From Muscardinus avellanarius (lineage: Eukaryota; Chordata; Mammalia; Rodentia; Gliridae): a DNA stretch of 64,000 nucleotides. This document shows positions 30,938 to 42,023 of this stretch, one piece after another. The DNA lies in contig OY726579.1 of assembly GCA_963383645.1 (NCBI GenBank), forward strand, positions 1,899,501 through 1,963,500, written 5' to 3'. Below the pieces are notes generated by a model. That model was given only the letters and a program-made list of their open reading frames with translations, had not been told where the DNA came from and ran no database searches. The position numbers and the translations under genes are program-made. Position 1 is the stretch's first letter, and the number at the start of each line of letters is the position of its first letter.

Positions 30938-30974
<37 letters not shown>
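30771..30974 (+). mobile_element. B1-dID SINE, truncated by (AC)n
   Basis: Right monomer stops after gggctgggggtgtaacttgg, where (AC)16 at 30943-30974 begins. Confidence 0.85.
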
Positions 30975-30976
<2 letters not shown>

Positions 30977-31305
30977 ATGAGCAAGTGTTCTACCTGTGTA
31001 GTAGAATAGCTCATCAATTCTGGATTCTTCCCTCGTCTTCTTAATTTCTCTAGCACCACGACTGGGTTAGGGCACCCACAGGAACCCTGGGTTATATGAT
31101 GTATTTGCTATGTAAAGCTGCGTGTCCTATGGATGTGAAACCTGCCTATTTCGGGATCTAAATTATTCAAGCAAGGAGTAAGTGCCACAGAGGATTCCAG
31201 GCTAAAAACGCCATCAAACTCTTATCAAATGGCCAAACAAGAGGATTAAAACATATTGTAGAAAATTCAGGGTAAGTCTAGAATTTGAACTGAATCTTTA
31301 AGAGA
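30975..31305. other. Non-coding block
   Basis: No repeat or gene recognised. Confidence 0.4.
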
Positions 31306-31695
31306 CTGAACTTGCAATCTCAGTCCTTGGGAGGCTGAGATAGAGGATCAGATGTTCCCAGCTAGCCTCAGCCACTGAGCGAGGCCCTCTGCAACTATGT
31401 GAGATCTTGTTTAAAAAATAAAATAAGGGCCAGGCGTGGTGGCGCACGCTTGTCATCCCCGCGCTTGGGAGGCGGAGACAGGAGGATCGCGCAGGTTCGA
31501 AGCCAGCCATGCGCGCTGGCTTAGGAGACCCTGTTTCCAAATAAAAAGTATAAAATAGGTCTGGGAGTATAGCCCCGAGGTAGAAGGGTTTCCAGGAACC
31601 CCAGCACCACCAAAATATAAACAAATAAAATAAAATAAGGATGGGAGTCTAGCTCAGAGGTAAAACACCACTGTCTTCAATCCACAATATTAATC
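31306..31695 (+). mobile_element. SINE nest, outer type C element
   Basis: 5'-truncated outer left monomer at 31306-31414, right monomer at 31641-31690 (atgggagtctagctcagagg). The linker holds a type Y copy. Confidence 0.88.
31429..31626 (+). mobile_element. Nested B1-dID SINE, type Y
   Basis: TSD aaaataaaataagg at 31415-31428 and 31627-31640. Arm aagccagc-catgcgc-gctggctt. Confidence 0.95.
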
Positions 31696-31779
31696 AATCA
31701 ATCAATCAATAGTCTACCATAGTAACCCTTTGGGAAGCTTTCTGCCACAGTTTTGAGCTACGTGTATCTGGTATTTCTA

Positions 31780-31783
<4 letters not shown>

Positions 31784-31830
<47 letters not shown>
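31784..31830. repeat. (AC)n microsatellite
   Basis: (AC)23, not next to a SINE. Confidence 0.98.
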
Positions 31831-31832
<2 letters not shown>

Positions 31833-32615
31833 GAAGATCACAGCAGCCCGTGACTCACAAGACCAAAGCAACTCAGAGAAACACTCCAGGTTGGAAACCA
31901 CACGTCAAAGCGCTCTGCCTTTGACTTCATCCACGAGGCCATCTTTGACCTTGCGTAGAGGCCCATAATTTTTCCTAATAGATCAGAGTGAGGATAATTT
32001 ATGAAACCAGGGAAATGGTTGGCCTTGCTTCCCCACCAATTCTGGTGTTCTCTTCAGCATGCCAAGGGACATGGGACCTCGGCCGAGTTACGAGGCTGGG
32101 AGAAAGTAAAGGAGGTCGCGTTCAGTTAGTCTTGCTTCATTTAAAAAAACCATAATCCACCGTAATTATGCTAAAGAACCCAGAAATGGCCTTTTCCCTC
32201 TTTAGCACCCCCTTTCCTCTACAAACGGGGTGTTTTTTTCTTCTGACTTCAAAGGGAGCTGATGCTCTGATTACTGGTAAGCAGCTTTCTGCTGTCTGCA
32301 TGGAGACCATGAATCTTTGTGTCTCTGTGGAACCAATTATCTGCAGGTCTGGAAAATTAAGAAGTCGAATTATGTTTCCGTGGACGCACGCTCAGATGCC
32401 AGGCACTGGCACAGAGTGGCGAGTTTGCCTTTATTCTCTCTTGATAAATCCTTGTGAAAACGCAGGACTTCAACACCGGGCTTCTCTCTCCATTTGCTGA
32501 AGACGTGGGCTTCGAGTTTGGGTGGCTACACAGGGCCTATAGTCAGTGGCCGTGTTGCAGATGTTAAAGTATCACTGATGCCTCGCACACACGATTCAGA
32601 TCACTGATCACCCTT
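31831..32615. other. Repeat-poor block with MIR remnant
   Basis: 32385-32475 has antisense MIR words (cagatgccaggcactggcac, gataaatccttgtgaaaac). The rest is repeat-free with scattered CpG. No gene recognised. Confidence 0.45.
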
Positions 32616-32619
32616 CTTG

Positions 32620-32816
32620 TCTGTCTGTTTGTTTGTTTGGTGGTACTGGGGATGGAATCCAGGGGTATTCTACCTCTGAGCTACAACCCAGCCCTATTTT
32701 ATTTTTTATTTTGAAACCAGGGTCTTACTAAGTTGCTGAGGCTGGCCATAAACATGCAATCCTCCCGTCTCAGCCTCCCAAGTACTAAGATTACCAGCGT
32801 GCACCACCGCAGCCTG
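32620..32816 (-). mobile_element. B1-dID SINE, type C
   Basis: (GTTT)n tail, both monomers, head gtgcaccaccgcagcctg. Confidence 0.87.
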
Positions 32817-33150
32817 TTTACTAATCACTTTGAGTAGGGACTATCTGTTGCATACATTCTTCAAGGTTCTCCTATAAGGACAACTGCTCTCATATCTAGT
32901 TTTCAGGGGGACGGATGCGATCGCTAGCCCATCACAAGCAGTGCCCAATCACAGCAGAGTAGACAGAAGCCGGAAGCATAAGAGAAAGAAAATAAGAGCC
33001 TCGGGCTATATTATGGATAAAAGCAATATTAATATTATTGCCGACCATGTGATAAAGAATAACTGCATAGATCATTAATTGAGCTCTCAGGAGGTATTTG
33101 TGTCTAAGTATCAGTGCGGTCACTGGCTTGGTTTGACCTTGAATCAACCG
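32817..33150. other. Non-coding block
   Basis: No repeat or gene recognised. Contains gatgcgatcgctagc and an AT-rich caatattaatattattg run. Confidence 0.4.
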
Positions 33151-33151
33151 C

Positions 33152-33540
33152 CTGGGGCTGCTTTAACAAGGACGGATTAAGTGACAGAAATTTACTGTCT
33201 TACGGTTCTGAAGGACGGACGTCTAAAATGCAGGTGTCACAAGACCATCCTCTCCCTGGAGCGTCCGAGGGAATCGTTTTATAGTTCTTCTCCTATCTCC
33301 GGCTGTTCCTTGATCTATACATATATCACCCCAGTCACAGAACTGTCTTCTCCCAGTGTGAGTCTGCCGTTATGTACAAAGTTCCCCTTTTTATAGGGAC
33401 ACCAGTTATATTGAATAGAGCCCAGCCAAGTGACCTCACTAAATTCTCTTTCCTCTCTGGTTTTGAGGAAACATTTTGAGATACTGAGAATCAGAACTTC
33501 ACCTATAATCTTCTGTGGGAAATACATTTTAACCCAGAAT
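33152..33540 (-). mobile_element. MLT1-type MaLR LTR
   Basis: Antisense MLT1 words in order: cagaaatttactgtcttacg, ctaaaatgcaggtgtcacaa, tatagggacaccagttatat, ccaagtgacctcact. Confidence 0.75.
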
Positions 33541-33574
33541 AGGTATCTATCTAACCTCTCTCTTCTCTTTTACT

Positions 33575-33705
33575 TTATAGAATAAGGATTCAAGTACTGA
33601 CATCACAGGGTTTCTGGGAGATTAATCTGATAATATATGTAAAGGGTTCAGAGCATGGTGCTTGGTACAAAGGTGGAACACAGTACGTGTTAGATATTAT
33701 TACCT
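33575..33705 (+). mobile_element. MIR fragment
   Basis: Tail half of MIR: acagggtttctgggagatta, atatatgtaaagggttcaga, cagtacgtgttagatattat. Confidence 0.75.
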
Positions 33706-33719
33706 TTAAGGTATAAAAG

Positions 33720-33935
33720 TAAGCTAGGAATGGTGGTGCATTCCTGTAATCCTAGTATTTGGGAGGCTGAGACAGGAGGATAGTAGGTCCGAGGCCAGCC
33801 TCAGCAAGTACTAAGGTTCTCATCAGCCTAGTGGAACCTTGTTCAAAAAGAAAAATAAAATATGACTAGGGGTGTAGCTTAGAAGTGGAGTGTCCCTGGG
33901 TTCGATGCCAAGTACCACCAAAAAAATAACATAAA
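33720..33935 (+). mobile_element. B1-dID SINE, type C
   Basis: Old copy, ctaggaatggtggtgcattc to caagtaccaccaaaa. Confidence 0.84.
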
Positions 33936-34700
33936 ATAAAACATAGTATGGGTATGTATCCTTAAAGTTTACTTTGTTTTGCTTTGCTTCATAAAGAGAA
34001 ACGATATGAATAATATTTTCCCTCAATTCCAAAGGGCATGAAGATTTTTCTAAACGGTATAAGTTGATATTTACAACTTGTACTTCACCGAAGATCTATA
34101 TGTTTGAATAAAGTTGGCTTTTTATTTAAATATTACCACCTATCCATATCATGATAAAATCACTTTGAATAAATACCTTACTCCCAGCAAGTAAATAAAC
34201 CTTAAAGGTTAAAAACCTGAACAATTTAAGCAAGGCTCCTTCTAGAATATCCCTAAAATAAAAGAAATAAAGGCTCCAAAATATAATATCAGGGATATGT
34301 ATCCCCCCCACCACCACGCTGATGTAGGTAAATTATATTTCTGATACCAAGAGACAGACTCAGATACGAAACAGAAGATGACTGTAGTTTTTAATTCAAT
34401 TTCTAACTCTACCCCTTGTGGGCTTTATGGCCAGTGGGCAATTATTTCTTTGTAAAATTATTTCTGTAAATTATTTCTGTAAAACAGTCTATCAAGAGAT
34501 AGGTAGAAAAATGTCGTCAGTGGAAAAGGTATTTATATCCCTAACCCGCCGAACACCGTAGTTCAGCCCAGCCACCTCAAAAGCGCTCGGGACACTGACG
34601 AAAGCTTACAATTGGGCCAAATCAGAAGATACTTTATAACGACATCTTGAAGAGCTCAGGTAATTCTGTGGGGTACTGAACTGAAAATGTGAAACTGAAT
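33936..34700. other. AT-rich non-coding block
   Basis: No repeat confidently recognised. 34430-34490 has a short tandem of attatttctgtaaa. Confidence 0.4.
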
Positions 34701-34704
34701 GGGT

Positions 34705-34777
34705 GTTGGTTCTCATCAGCCTAGTGGGACCCAGTTTCAAAATAAAAATAAAACGGGGATAGGGGTGTCGCTCGGTG
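34705..34777 (+). mobile_element. B1-dID SINE fragment
   Basis: Junction of left and right monomers only (cagtttcaaaataaaaataa, gggataggggtgtcgctcgg). Confidence 0.65.
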
Positions 34778-34984
34778 GTAGAAAAGGAGAAGAGGAATGA
34801 GTGTCAACTCTTGGCGCAAGACCATGGAGTTGGGAAATTTTAAACCGATTCCCCATAGGTCAGGGACAGTGTACCATCCTGCAGCCTTCAAAGGCAGGAA
34901 ATGTTGATGTACGCTGGCAAAGAGTTCTACACAGAGATGGCAGCGATGATCGTAGGACCACGTAAATGTACTTTCTGCCACCGC

Positions 34985-35256
34985 TACAGTCGGAATTTGG
35001 TGTGACTGTGTCTCCCAAGGCTTTGCGTATTAAAACTGAGTCCCCACCGTGCGGGGAAACTCGGCAGGCACGGTGGCACAGGCCTGTAGTCCCAGTACGT
35101 GGGAGGCTGAGACTGGAGGATCGATCGAATTGACTGAAGGTTCAAGGCTAGCGTGTCTTAATTTAGGAAGATGCTGTTTCAAAATAAAAAAAAAAAGAAG
35201 AAAATAGGGCTGAGGGTCTAGCTCAGAGGCAGATTGCCTCTGAGTTCAATTCTCAG

Positions 35257-35306
<50 letters not shown>

Positions 35307-35712
35307 AGAGAAAAGGACAAAGGAAATTTAACTTAATCTGACTGTGGTGTTGAGAGGTGGGGCCTTTGGGAAGTGATCAGGATTCGATGTTTAGATATTG
35401 TGTTTAGATATTGTGTTTAGATATATATTTAGATTTATGTTTACATATATGTTTAGATATTGGTGGCTTTACAAGAAGATGGTGAGAGGCCAGAAGGTAG
35501 ACATCCACATTCCAGTGCCCCCCACACCTCGCCTCTTGCCATGTGAGGCTCTGTATCAGCCCAGGGCTCTGCTAGCAAGTAATTTATCACCAGCTGCACC
35601 TCTCCATCTTGAACCTCCAGAATCAGGAGCCAAAATGGTCTTCTTTTGCTCATAAAGTACCCTGCCTCGGTTATTTCGTTATAGTACCATGAAGCCAACT
35701 AATACTTAAAGG
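34985..35712 (+). mobile_element. MaLR LTR (MST/MLT1-like) split by a SINE
   Basis: 5' part 34985-35045 (aactgagtccccaccgtg). It resumes after the SINE with ttgagaggtggggcctttgg, gccatgtgaggctctgtatc, gaacctccagaatcagg and ends gttatagtaccatgaagcca. The order is that of MaLR LTRs in the plus orientation. A short tttagatattgtg tandem lies at 35389-35463. Confidence 0.8.
35062..35302 (+). mobile_element. B1-dID SINE with (AC)n tail
   Basis: ggcaggcacggtggcacagg to aattctcagaaac, then (AC)21. A small duplication (gatcgatcgaattgactgaa) sits in the left monomer. Confidence 0.86.
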
Positions 35713-35930
35713 AACTCCGCACTTAAATGGCCAAGATGGCAGATTATTACTTTATGATGTAGTCTCCTATGATTTTGAAGGCAAATTAATTTTAAAGACA
35801 AGGTAAATGAATGCTGAAAAACAGAATGATACACTAAGTGATGTAGAACCTAAAATACAGCAAGCAGCTATAAGATACATCCCATCAGTAAGATTCCCCT
35901 TCCTACCTACCAACCAATTCTTGGTAAAAA
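35713..35930. other. Non-coding block
   Basis: Nothing recognised. Confidence 0.35.
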
Positions 35931-35933
35931 TTG

Positions 35934-35968
35934 AAAGAAAGAAAGAAAGAAAAGAAAGAGAGAGAGAG

Positions 35969-36006
<38 letters not shown>

Positions 36007-36038
36007 GAAGGAAGGAAGGAAGGAAGGAAGGAAGGAAG
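35934..36038. repeat. (GAAA)n(GA)n(GGAA)n satellite
   Basis: Pure purine tract of about 105 bases. No SINE adjoins it. Confidence 0.96.
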
Positions 36039-36129
36039 AATCGGGGTGTGCAATTCACAGCAAAGAATTTGCTGTGAGAGACTCAGGTAATCCACTAACC
36101 CTCGACTGTTGAGTGAACGTCATTAAGGA

Positions 36130-36290
36130 GGTGAAGCACACTGGATCAGGAGATAAGAAAACTAGTCCCTGTGATGCTAGTGCCTGGTCCTGTCATCCTA
36201 AGCAAACCACTTAGCTCCCTCTACCTATCTTCTCATCTGTCAAATAAGAAATCTGAGCTAGAGGATTCACATTAAATCCAAGTCTTTATA
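36130..36290 (+). mobile_element. MIR/MIR3 fragment
   Basis: cactggatcaggagataaga, aagcaaaccacttagctccc, ttctcatctgtcaaataaga fit the head, core and tail of a MIR-class element. Confidence 0.7.
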
Positions 36291-36522
36291 GACTTTCATC
36301 ATAGAAATAAAGCCCAAACGTGGTATTTAAGAACGACGCTCAGTATGCTAATGTTTACTTCTAATGCGGAAAAGTTAAAAAGAAAAGAAAAGATCTTTTA
36401 CCATGTTACCATGATACACCTGCCAAAGGGAAGAGGTAGATAAGTTAAAAGACAAGGTGAAATGAGAAATTAAGAGTAAAACGGCACACTATTCTAAGTC
36501 AGATTACTGTAATTAGTAGTAA

Positions 36523-36712
36523 CCAGCACGGTGGCCCACACCTGTAATCCCAGTACTCGAGAGTCGGAGACATGAGAATCTCAGGTTGAAGGACAACCTC
36601 AGTAACTTAGCAAAACCCTGTTTCAAAATAATAAAATAAAATAAAATAAAATAGGGCTGGGGGTATAGCTCAGAGGTAGAGTGCCCCTGGGTTCCATCCC
36701 AGTGACCCCTGT
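36523..36712 (+). mobile_element. B1-dID SINE, type C
   Basis: Linker (AAAAT)n; right monomer gggctgggggtatagctcag. Ends atcccagtgaccc. Confidence 0.87.
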
Positions 36713-36950
36713 TTTAGAGATATATTGCGCAATGATATTCATAATCTTGAAACCACTGAAACATACAGATGCAAACAGTAATGGTGGCAGATTTTACATA
36801 ATGTGTTTTATTGTTTTACGGAAACTAAAGAATATGGAGACCTATTTTCTTTCTTTAATCTCCTTACTTTTCACCAACAATATCACTGGCTTGCAAACAT
36901 TTTGAGAACATCAAATCCATCCTGCCTCGGAAAATTTCATGGGAAAAGAG
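36713..36950. other. Non-coding block
   Basis: AT-rich, nothing recognised. Confidence 0.35.
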
Positions 36951-36954
36951 CTGA

Positions 36955-37165
36955 AAACACGGGGGTAGAAATTCTCCCACTGGCGTCATTGCGCGTAGGT
37001 GAAATTACCAATGCCAATATCGGCGTCAGGCATGGGGAAAAGGAGGGAGCCGGGGGCAGCCCACCCAGTGCCATGAGCACGTAGGTCCCTGACGCTCTGA
37101 GCTGGGTCATGATGCCAGCCTGCAACGCACCAGTAAAAGTATATCTATTTAAATGCATGAGATAA
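36955..37165. repeat. Unrecognised dispersed repeat, copy B
   Basis: Diverged partner of 17420-17600. The best conserved core is 36980-37080. It is CpG-bearing (ctggcgtcattgcgcgtagg). Confidence 0.5.
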
Positions 37166-37554
37166 GAAAGAAAATTAAATTGGAAGTGGGGCACCTGATG
37201 GGGTCCTAAACCACCCAGGATAGCCTCCCCCTCTCAGCCCTTCAGAGACCCCCTGCTTCTCCCGTAGGTTGGTTTTAAAATCAGTGCTGCATACTGTATG
37301 AAGAAATGTAAATACTTTCTTACCATGTGTTCAACTGGGGATTCATCAATAATGGTCGAGCTTTACTAGCCTAAGCTCTGCAATCCATCTAACCATTTAT
37401 TGTAAATGATGTATAAATGGACTTTGGAGGGGGGATTTCTATCTGCATTCGTGGAGAGTTTTCAGAAATGTGATGGAGATGAACAGATACATTCATCAAC
37501 CCCAGAGCTCAGCACACGCTCAATAAAGCTATGTAGAGCTGCCGGGGGTCTGTA
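37166..37554. other. Non-coding block with MIR-like end
   Basis: 37500-37540 (gctcagcacacgctcaataa) resembles a MIR terminus. The rest is unassigned. Confidence 0.4.
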
Positions 37555-37663
37555 TGAATGTGATGGCATGCTGTTGTAATTCCAGTACTTGAGAGGCTGA
37601 GACGGAAGGATCACAGGTTCAAGGCCAGCCTCAGAAATTTAGCTAGGCCCTCCACAACTTAAA

Positions 37664-37880
37664 CTGGGCGTGGTGGCCCACGCTTGTCCTCCCAGTACTC
37701 GGGAGGCTGAGACAGGAGGATTGCAGTTTGTGGACAGCCTCAGTTACTCAGTGAGGCCCTTTGTAACTCAATGAGACACTGTTTCAAAGTAAAGAATAAA
37801 ATAGGGCTGGGGGTGTAGCTCAAAGGTAAAATGTCCCTGGGTTCCATTCCCAGTGCCACAAAAATATTTTAAAAATAATA
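37664..37880 (+). mobile_element. Nested B1-dID SINE, type R
   Basis: First inner element: ctgggcgtggtggcccacgc to cccagtgccacaaaa. Confidence 0.88.
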
Positions 37881-38130
37881 AAAAGCCAGGTGTGGTCGCA
37901 CATGCTTGTAATCCTAGCATTTGGGAGGCTGAGACAGGAGGACTGCGGTTCGGGCCAGCCTCTGCTACTAGAGGCCCTTTGCAACTCAGTGAGACCCTGT
38001 TTCAAAATAAAGAATAAAAAATAGAGCTGGGGTGTAGCTCAGAGATAGACTGCCCCTGGGATTCACCCTAGTACTGCAAAAAAATAATAATAATAATAAA
38101 TAAAATTAAATTAAATTAAAAATAAAAGAA
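37881..38130 (+). mobile_element. Nested B1-dID SINE, type R
   Basis: Second inner element: aagccaggtgtggtcgcaca to ctagtactgcaaaa, with a long (AAT)/(AAATT) tail. Confidence 0.88.
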
Positions 38131-38205
38131 TAATATAGGCCTGAGGAGGGTACTGTGCACAGGTAGAATGCTCCTGAGTCTCACCTCAGTGCCACAAAAG
38201 CAAAA

Positions 38206-38500
38206 CAAAACCAAAAAATATGTGTCTTACTAAAATCACGAAGGCCTCCACACGCTAGAAAAATCACGGCAGAAAGAGAATTGTATTCCCTCATTCACAT
38301 TTCTTTGTTATCAACTACATTCTAGGCAGTTGTTAAACTCAGGGGTTAAAAACACGAGTCAGAGGCAGTCTCTGCCCTCAGGCTGCTCACGGTGGTGTGA
38401 CGGGAATATTTATAAACAGACCCTTGTAAGATGTGAAGCCAGGAAAGAGAAACTCGCACAGGTCACGACAGTTTCAAGCAAGCAGATGAGAAGCCAGGAA
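38206..38500. other. Non-coding block
   Basis: Nothing recognised. Confidence 0.35.
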
Positions 38501-38502
38501 GG

Positions 38503-38740
38503 TTTCTTTCTTTCCTTCCTTCCTTCTTTCCTTCTTTCTTTCTTTTTCTTTCTTTTTCTTTCTTTCTTTTTCTTTCTTTCTTTTTCTTTCTTTCTTTTTC
38601 TTTCTTTCTTCTCTTTTTCTTTCTCTTTCCTCTCTTTCTTTTTCTTTCTCTTTCTTTCCTTCCTTCCTTCCCTCTTTCTTTCTCATTCTTTCTTTCTTTT
38701 TCTCTTTCTTTCTTTCTTTCTTTCCTTCTTTCTTTCTTTC
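38503..38740. repeat. Polypyrimidine (CTTT)n tract
   Basis: About 240 bases of tttct and ttcct words next to the tail end of a minus-strand SINE, so tail-derived. Confidence 0.96.
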
Positions 38741-38938
38741 TGCTACTGGGGATAGAACCTGGGGACATTCTACCTCTGAGCTACACCTCCAACCCTATTT
38801 TTTATTTTTTATTTTGAAACAGGGTCTCACTGAGTTGCCAAGGGCCTCGCTAAGTAGCTGAGGCTGTTCGTGAACCATAATCCTCTGGTCTCAGCCTCCT
38901 GAATGCTGGGACTGCAAGCGTGCGCCACCACGCCCGGC
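38741..38938 (-). mobile_element. B1-dID SINE, type R
   Basis: Complement of atggttcacgaacagcctca; head tgcgccaccacgcccggct. Confidence 0.9.
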
Positions 38939-39299
38939 TTCGGGAAGACTTCTTAAAGAAGCTGGCCATTGCTGGGCCGGGCCCTATTAGTCACTCCAGA
39001 GAAGCAGCGCATGGCAGGGACGACTTGGTGCATTATGAGCAGAGTTTGGACAGGGAGGAAAGGGAAGAAATTAGCTCAATAGCAGGGTTGAGGGAGCTCT
39101 TTTGAGCAAGTAGGGCCAATCTGAATTTTCCTCCCTTATCTTTGCGTGTCTCCTTCCATTCCATTCTAGGGAAACTCCTAATGACACTTCCAGAGAGATT
39201 TGAATTCCCTAGTCAGTAGTTTATTCCTAGTCCATGAAGCCAGTATCAAGAAAGTAGGAAAAGGGCCATTTCAACTTTTCTGGTTAGGTATCAAATGAG
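38939..39299. other. Non-coding block
   Basis: No gene or repeat recognised. Confidence 0.35.
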
Positions 39300-39712
39300 C
39301 CCTGCAGAGCTCATATCTTAACGGTCAGAGTTGATTTAATTAAGTCATGAGGGTTGTAATGCAGTCGGTAGATGAGGTCATTGTAATAGATTTACTGGGT
39401 GGTCACGGGAGCAGGTAGACTGTGGCCGGAGAAGGCGGGCCCCTGGGAAGGTGGCTTTCGGAACCCTGATTCTTGTCTTCGGATCTACTTGCTTGTTGGG
39501 TTACTGTTGTTACGGCCTCCACGACGCGAGGGCAGAGCCCTCACTCACTCTTCTCCGCCTCCTGCCACCATGCCCTGAGTTCTGCAGACCCAGCCTAACA
39601 TGGACCGAACCCAGAAATACCCCAAAACTGTGAGCAAATATGTCTTTCCTCCTCTGAGTTGTCCGTCGTCTTGGGTTAGAGCACTGACAATATTGACCGA
39701 GACATCAACTCC
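39300..39712 (+). mobile_element. MaLR/ERVL-like LTR, copy 2 of a family
   Basis: Colinear with 6681-7376 and without the SINE and triplication. Shared words include aattaagtcatgagggttgt, taatagatttactgggtggt, aaaactgtgagcaaatatgt. More CpG survives here than in copy 1. Confidence 0.6.
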
Positions 39713-40015
39713 TCAATAGAAACCAGTGCAAAAAAAAATCAAACACAATGTTCATTTTCCAAGAAGAAGTTGATGGATGAGAAAAACAAGAGTCCCTGAT
39801 TGCATAACACTTGAGAGGCAGAAACTTGTGACCAGAAGGCACCGTGCTGGGGCAAAAAAGGCCTAGAGGAAACGCCCAGTACTCTAGAACAAGCAACACA
39901 CAGACGCTGGGTGTTTGGGTTTGGTTTACGGTATCAGGCAGGTCTGGTTACTGAGCCTCAGATTCGGGTGTTGGGGAACTCTGACTTTTCCTTTTATTTC
40001 TTTTTCCTCCCCCCC
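39713..40015. other. Non-coding block
   Basis: Nothing recognised. Confidence 0.35.
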
Positions 40016-40017
40016 CC

Positions 40018-40198
40018 TTTTGTGGTACTAAGGATTGAATTGACAAGCATTCAGCTTCTGAACCATACCCCCAACCCTATTTTTTATTTGGAAATAAGGT
40101 CTCCCTAAGTTGTGGGGGGCCTTCCTAAGTTTATGAGGCTGGTCTTAAACCTTCAAAGCCTCCCAAGTGCTGGAATTCCTGTGTGCCACCATGGCTGC
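40018..40198 (-). mobile_element. B1-dID SINE, old
   Basis: Diverged copy preceded by a C10T4 run. Head gtgtgccaccatggctgcc. Confidence 0.75.
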
Positions 40199-40977
40199 CT
40201 CCGACCCTTCCTTCTCAGCACACTCTTCTTCTCAGCTTTTTGTGAGAAAGATTATTCCACTTCTAATTCCTTCTCCTGCTGAATATTAGAAAGCTCAGGC
40301 CTCATTTCATTTTATGGCGGTGTTGAACATCTAAGTAATTCTCCTGTTGGGAGGCTCTGTAGCGTTTGAGTTAAAATGCCGACCATAATGGAGAGTATTG
40401 ATATCACGTTCTCTTCCTTATATTAACAGTCGCTAGATAAACATCAAACAAGCGCAGATAATGAAAATACTGACCTGGAGCAGCCTGGAATTAAATTCTC
40501 ATAGTGAAGGTCTCCGAATCCTCTCTACTGCCTCTAAGAAATGCATTTCTCTATCTAGGTGTCTCCCACATTTTAACTTCTTCAATCTTTTAGTTGATAA
40601 AAATTAAAGCAATAACTTGTTCCGCGTGGTACAGACGGCTCATTCTGTTCTCAGATGAGACCCACCTCAGAAACCCAACGGCCCCTTTAGGTTAATCCGG
40701 ATCACAGATGACCAAGAGCCAAGAGCGAATGTCCTTCTGAAGTTTGCAAACCCGTGTCCTCAAATGCGAGTTACCTTAGCAACCACAGCGAATCAATCAT
40801 TATTGTCCGTCCTTGCCCAAAGTTCTAATACATCTTTTGTGGACCCTGACTCTCAATTTCTATTTTTTAGAGAAAGAAGAAAAGCGTGTTGAAGTGTTAC
40901 TCTCTTCTGCTTTCTTCCTTTGCCATAATCCTAAGGATGATTCGCAACACGATTTCACATGCACAATCTGATAAATA
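40199..40977. other. Repeat-poor block
   Basis: About 780 bases with no recognised repeat and no gene. Candidate for conservation testing. Confidence 0.4.
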
Positions 40978-40987
40978 GGAAACTTTG

Positions 40988-41171
40988 GCCGGGCGTGGTG
41001 GCGCACGCTTGTAATCCCCGCGCTTGGGAGACAGGAGACAGGTTCGAAGCCAGCCTCAGCTACTGAGTGAGGCTCTCGGCAACTTAGTGAGACCCTGTTT
41101 CCAAATAAAGTATAAAATAGGTCTGGGAGTATGGCCCAGAGGTAGAAAGCCTCTGGGTTCCACCCCAAGTA

Positions 41172-41218
<47 letters not shown>
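40988..41218 (+). mobile_element. B1-dID SINE, type I, (AC)n tail
   Basis: gccgggcgtggtggcgcacg head, ggtctgggagtatggcccag right monomer, tail (AC)22. TSD gaaacttt on both sides. Confidence 0.92.
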
Positions 41219-41222
<4 letters not shown>

Positions 41223-41354
41223 CTTTCTTTAAATAGGTTTTTGTATGACTGATAGGGGAAAAAGCTTAAGTGTTTGGGCATGAAGATTCCAGATGGAACA
41301 TCTATATTATCAGTAAAACTACAAGATTTTTCTTTAAGTTGATTTTTTTTTAAA

Positions 41355-41765
41355 AATGAAGAGGTACTGTACGTGGTAGTGCACACCTGGAATCCCAGTA
41401 TTTGGGAGACTGAGACAAGAGGTCTGTAGGTTCAAGGCCAGCGTCAGCAACTCAGCAAGGCCCTATTTCAAAATAAAAAATAAAAAAGGGTCGCCGGGCG
41501 CGGTGGCGCGCGCTTGTCATCCCCGCGCTTGGGAGGCGGAGACAGGAGGATGGCGCAGGTTCGAAGCCAGCCGCGCGCGCGCTGGCTTAGGAGACCCTGT
41601 TTCCAAATAAAAATGTAAAAATAGGTCTGGGAGTGTAGCCCGGAGGTAGAAGGGCCTCCAGGAACCCCAGTACCGAAAAATAAAAATAAAAATAAAATAA
41701 AAATAAAAAAGGGCTGGGGGTGTAGCTTGGAGATAGAGTGCCTGTGTATTCAATTCCCACTACCG
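41355..41765 (+). mobile_element. SINE nest, outer type C element
   Basis: Outer left monomer 41355-41490 and right monomer 41711-41765 (gggctgggggtgtagcttgg), split by a type Y copy. Confidence 0.9.
41491..41698 (+). mobile_element. Nested B1-dID SINE, type Y, most CpG-rich
   Basis: TSD aaaaataaaaaaggg on both sides (ending 41490 and 41713). Head cgccgggcgcggtggcgcgc. Arm loop is (CG)4C at 41572-41580, the longest here. High CpG suggests very recent insertion. Confidence 0.96.
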
Positions 41766-41770
41766 ACAGA

Positions 41771-41803
<33 letters not shown>

Positions 41804-41815
41804 CAGAGAGAGAGT
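41766..41815. repeat. (GACA)n microsatellite
   Basis: (GACA)8 then (GA)n between two SINEs. Confidence 0.95.
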
Positions 41816-41816
41816 C

Positions 41817-42023
41817 TTTTTTTTTTTTTTTGTGGTACTGGGGTTCCTGGAAACCCTTCTACCTCCGGGCTACACTCTCAGATCTATTTTTATACTTATT
41901 TTTTTTTTTTCTTTTTTGGAAACAGGGTCTCTTAAGCCAGAGAGGCTGGCTTTGAACCCGCACGATCCTCCTGTCTCCGCCTCCCAAGCGCGGGGATGAC
42001 AAGCGTGCCCACCACGCCCGGCT
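41817..42023 (-). mobile_element. B1-dID SINE, type Y
   Basis: T13 start, head gtgcccaccacgcccggct. Arm aagccaga-gag-gctggctt with one mismatch. It faces the previous type Y copy. Confidence 0.93.

Larger units (their letters stand above)
37555..38205 (+). mobile_element. Three-SINE nest, outer type C element
   Basis: Outer left monomer 37555-37663, outer right monomer 38135-38200 (ggcctgaggagggtactgtg). Two complete SINEs lie between them. This is the same layout as at 5070 and 16278. Confidence 0.85.

Noticed and set aside
35807..36112. Lys/Glu/Arg-rich frame
   Set aside because: It runs through the (GAAA)n satellite and gains its length from it.
41491..41600. Possible CpG island
   Set aside because: The CpG cluster is confined to one young SINE and does not extend into flanking DNA.
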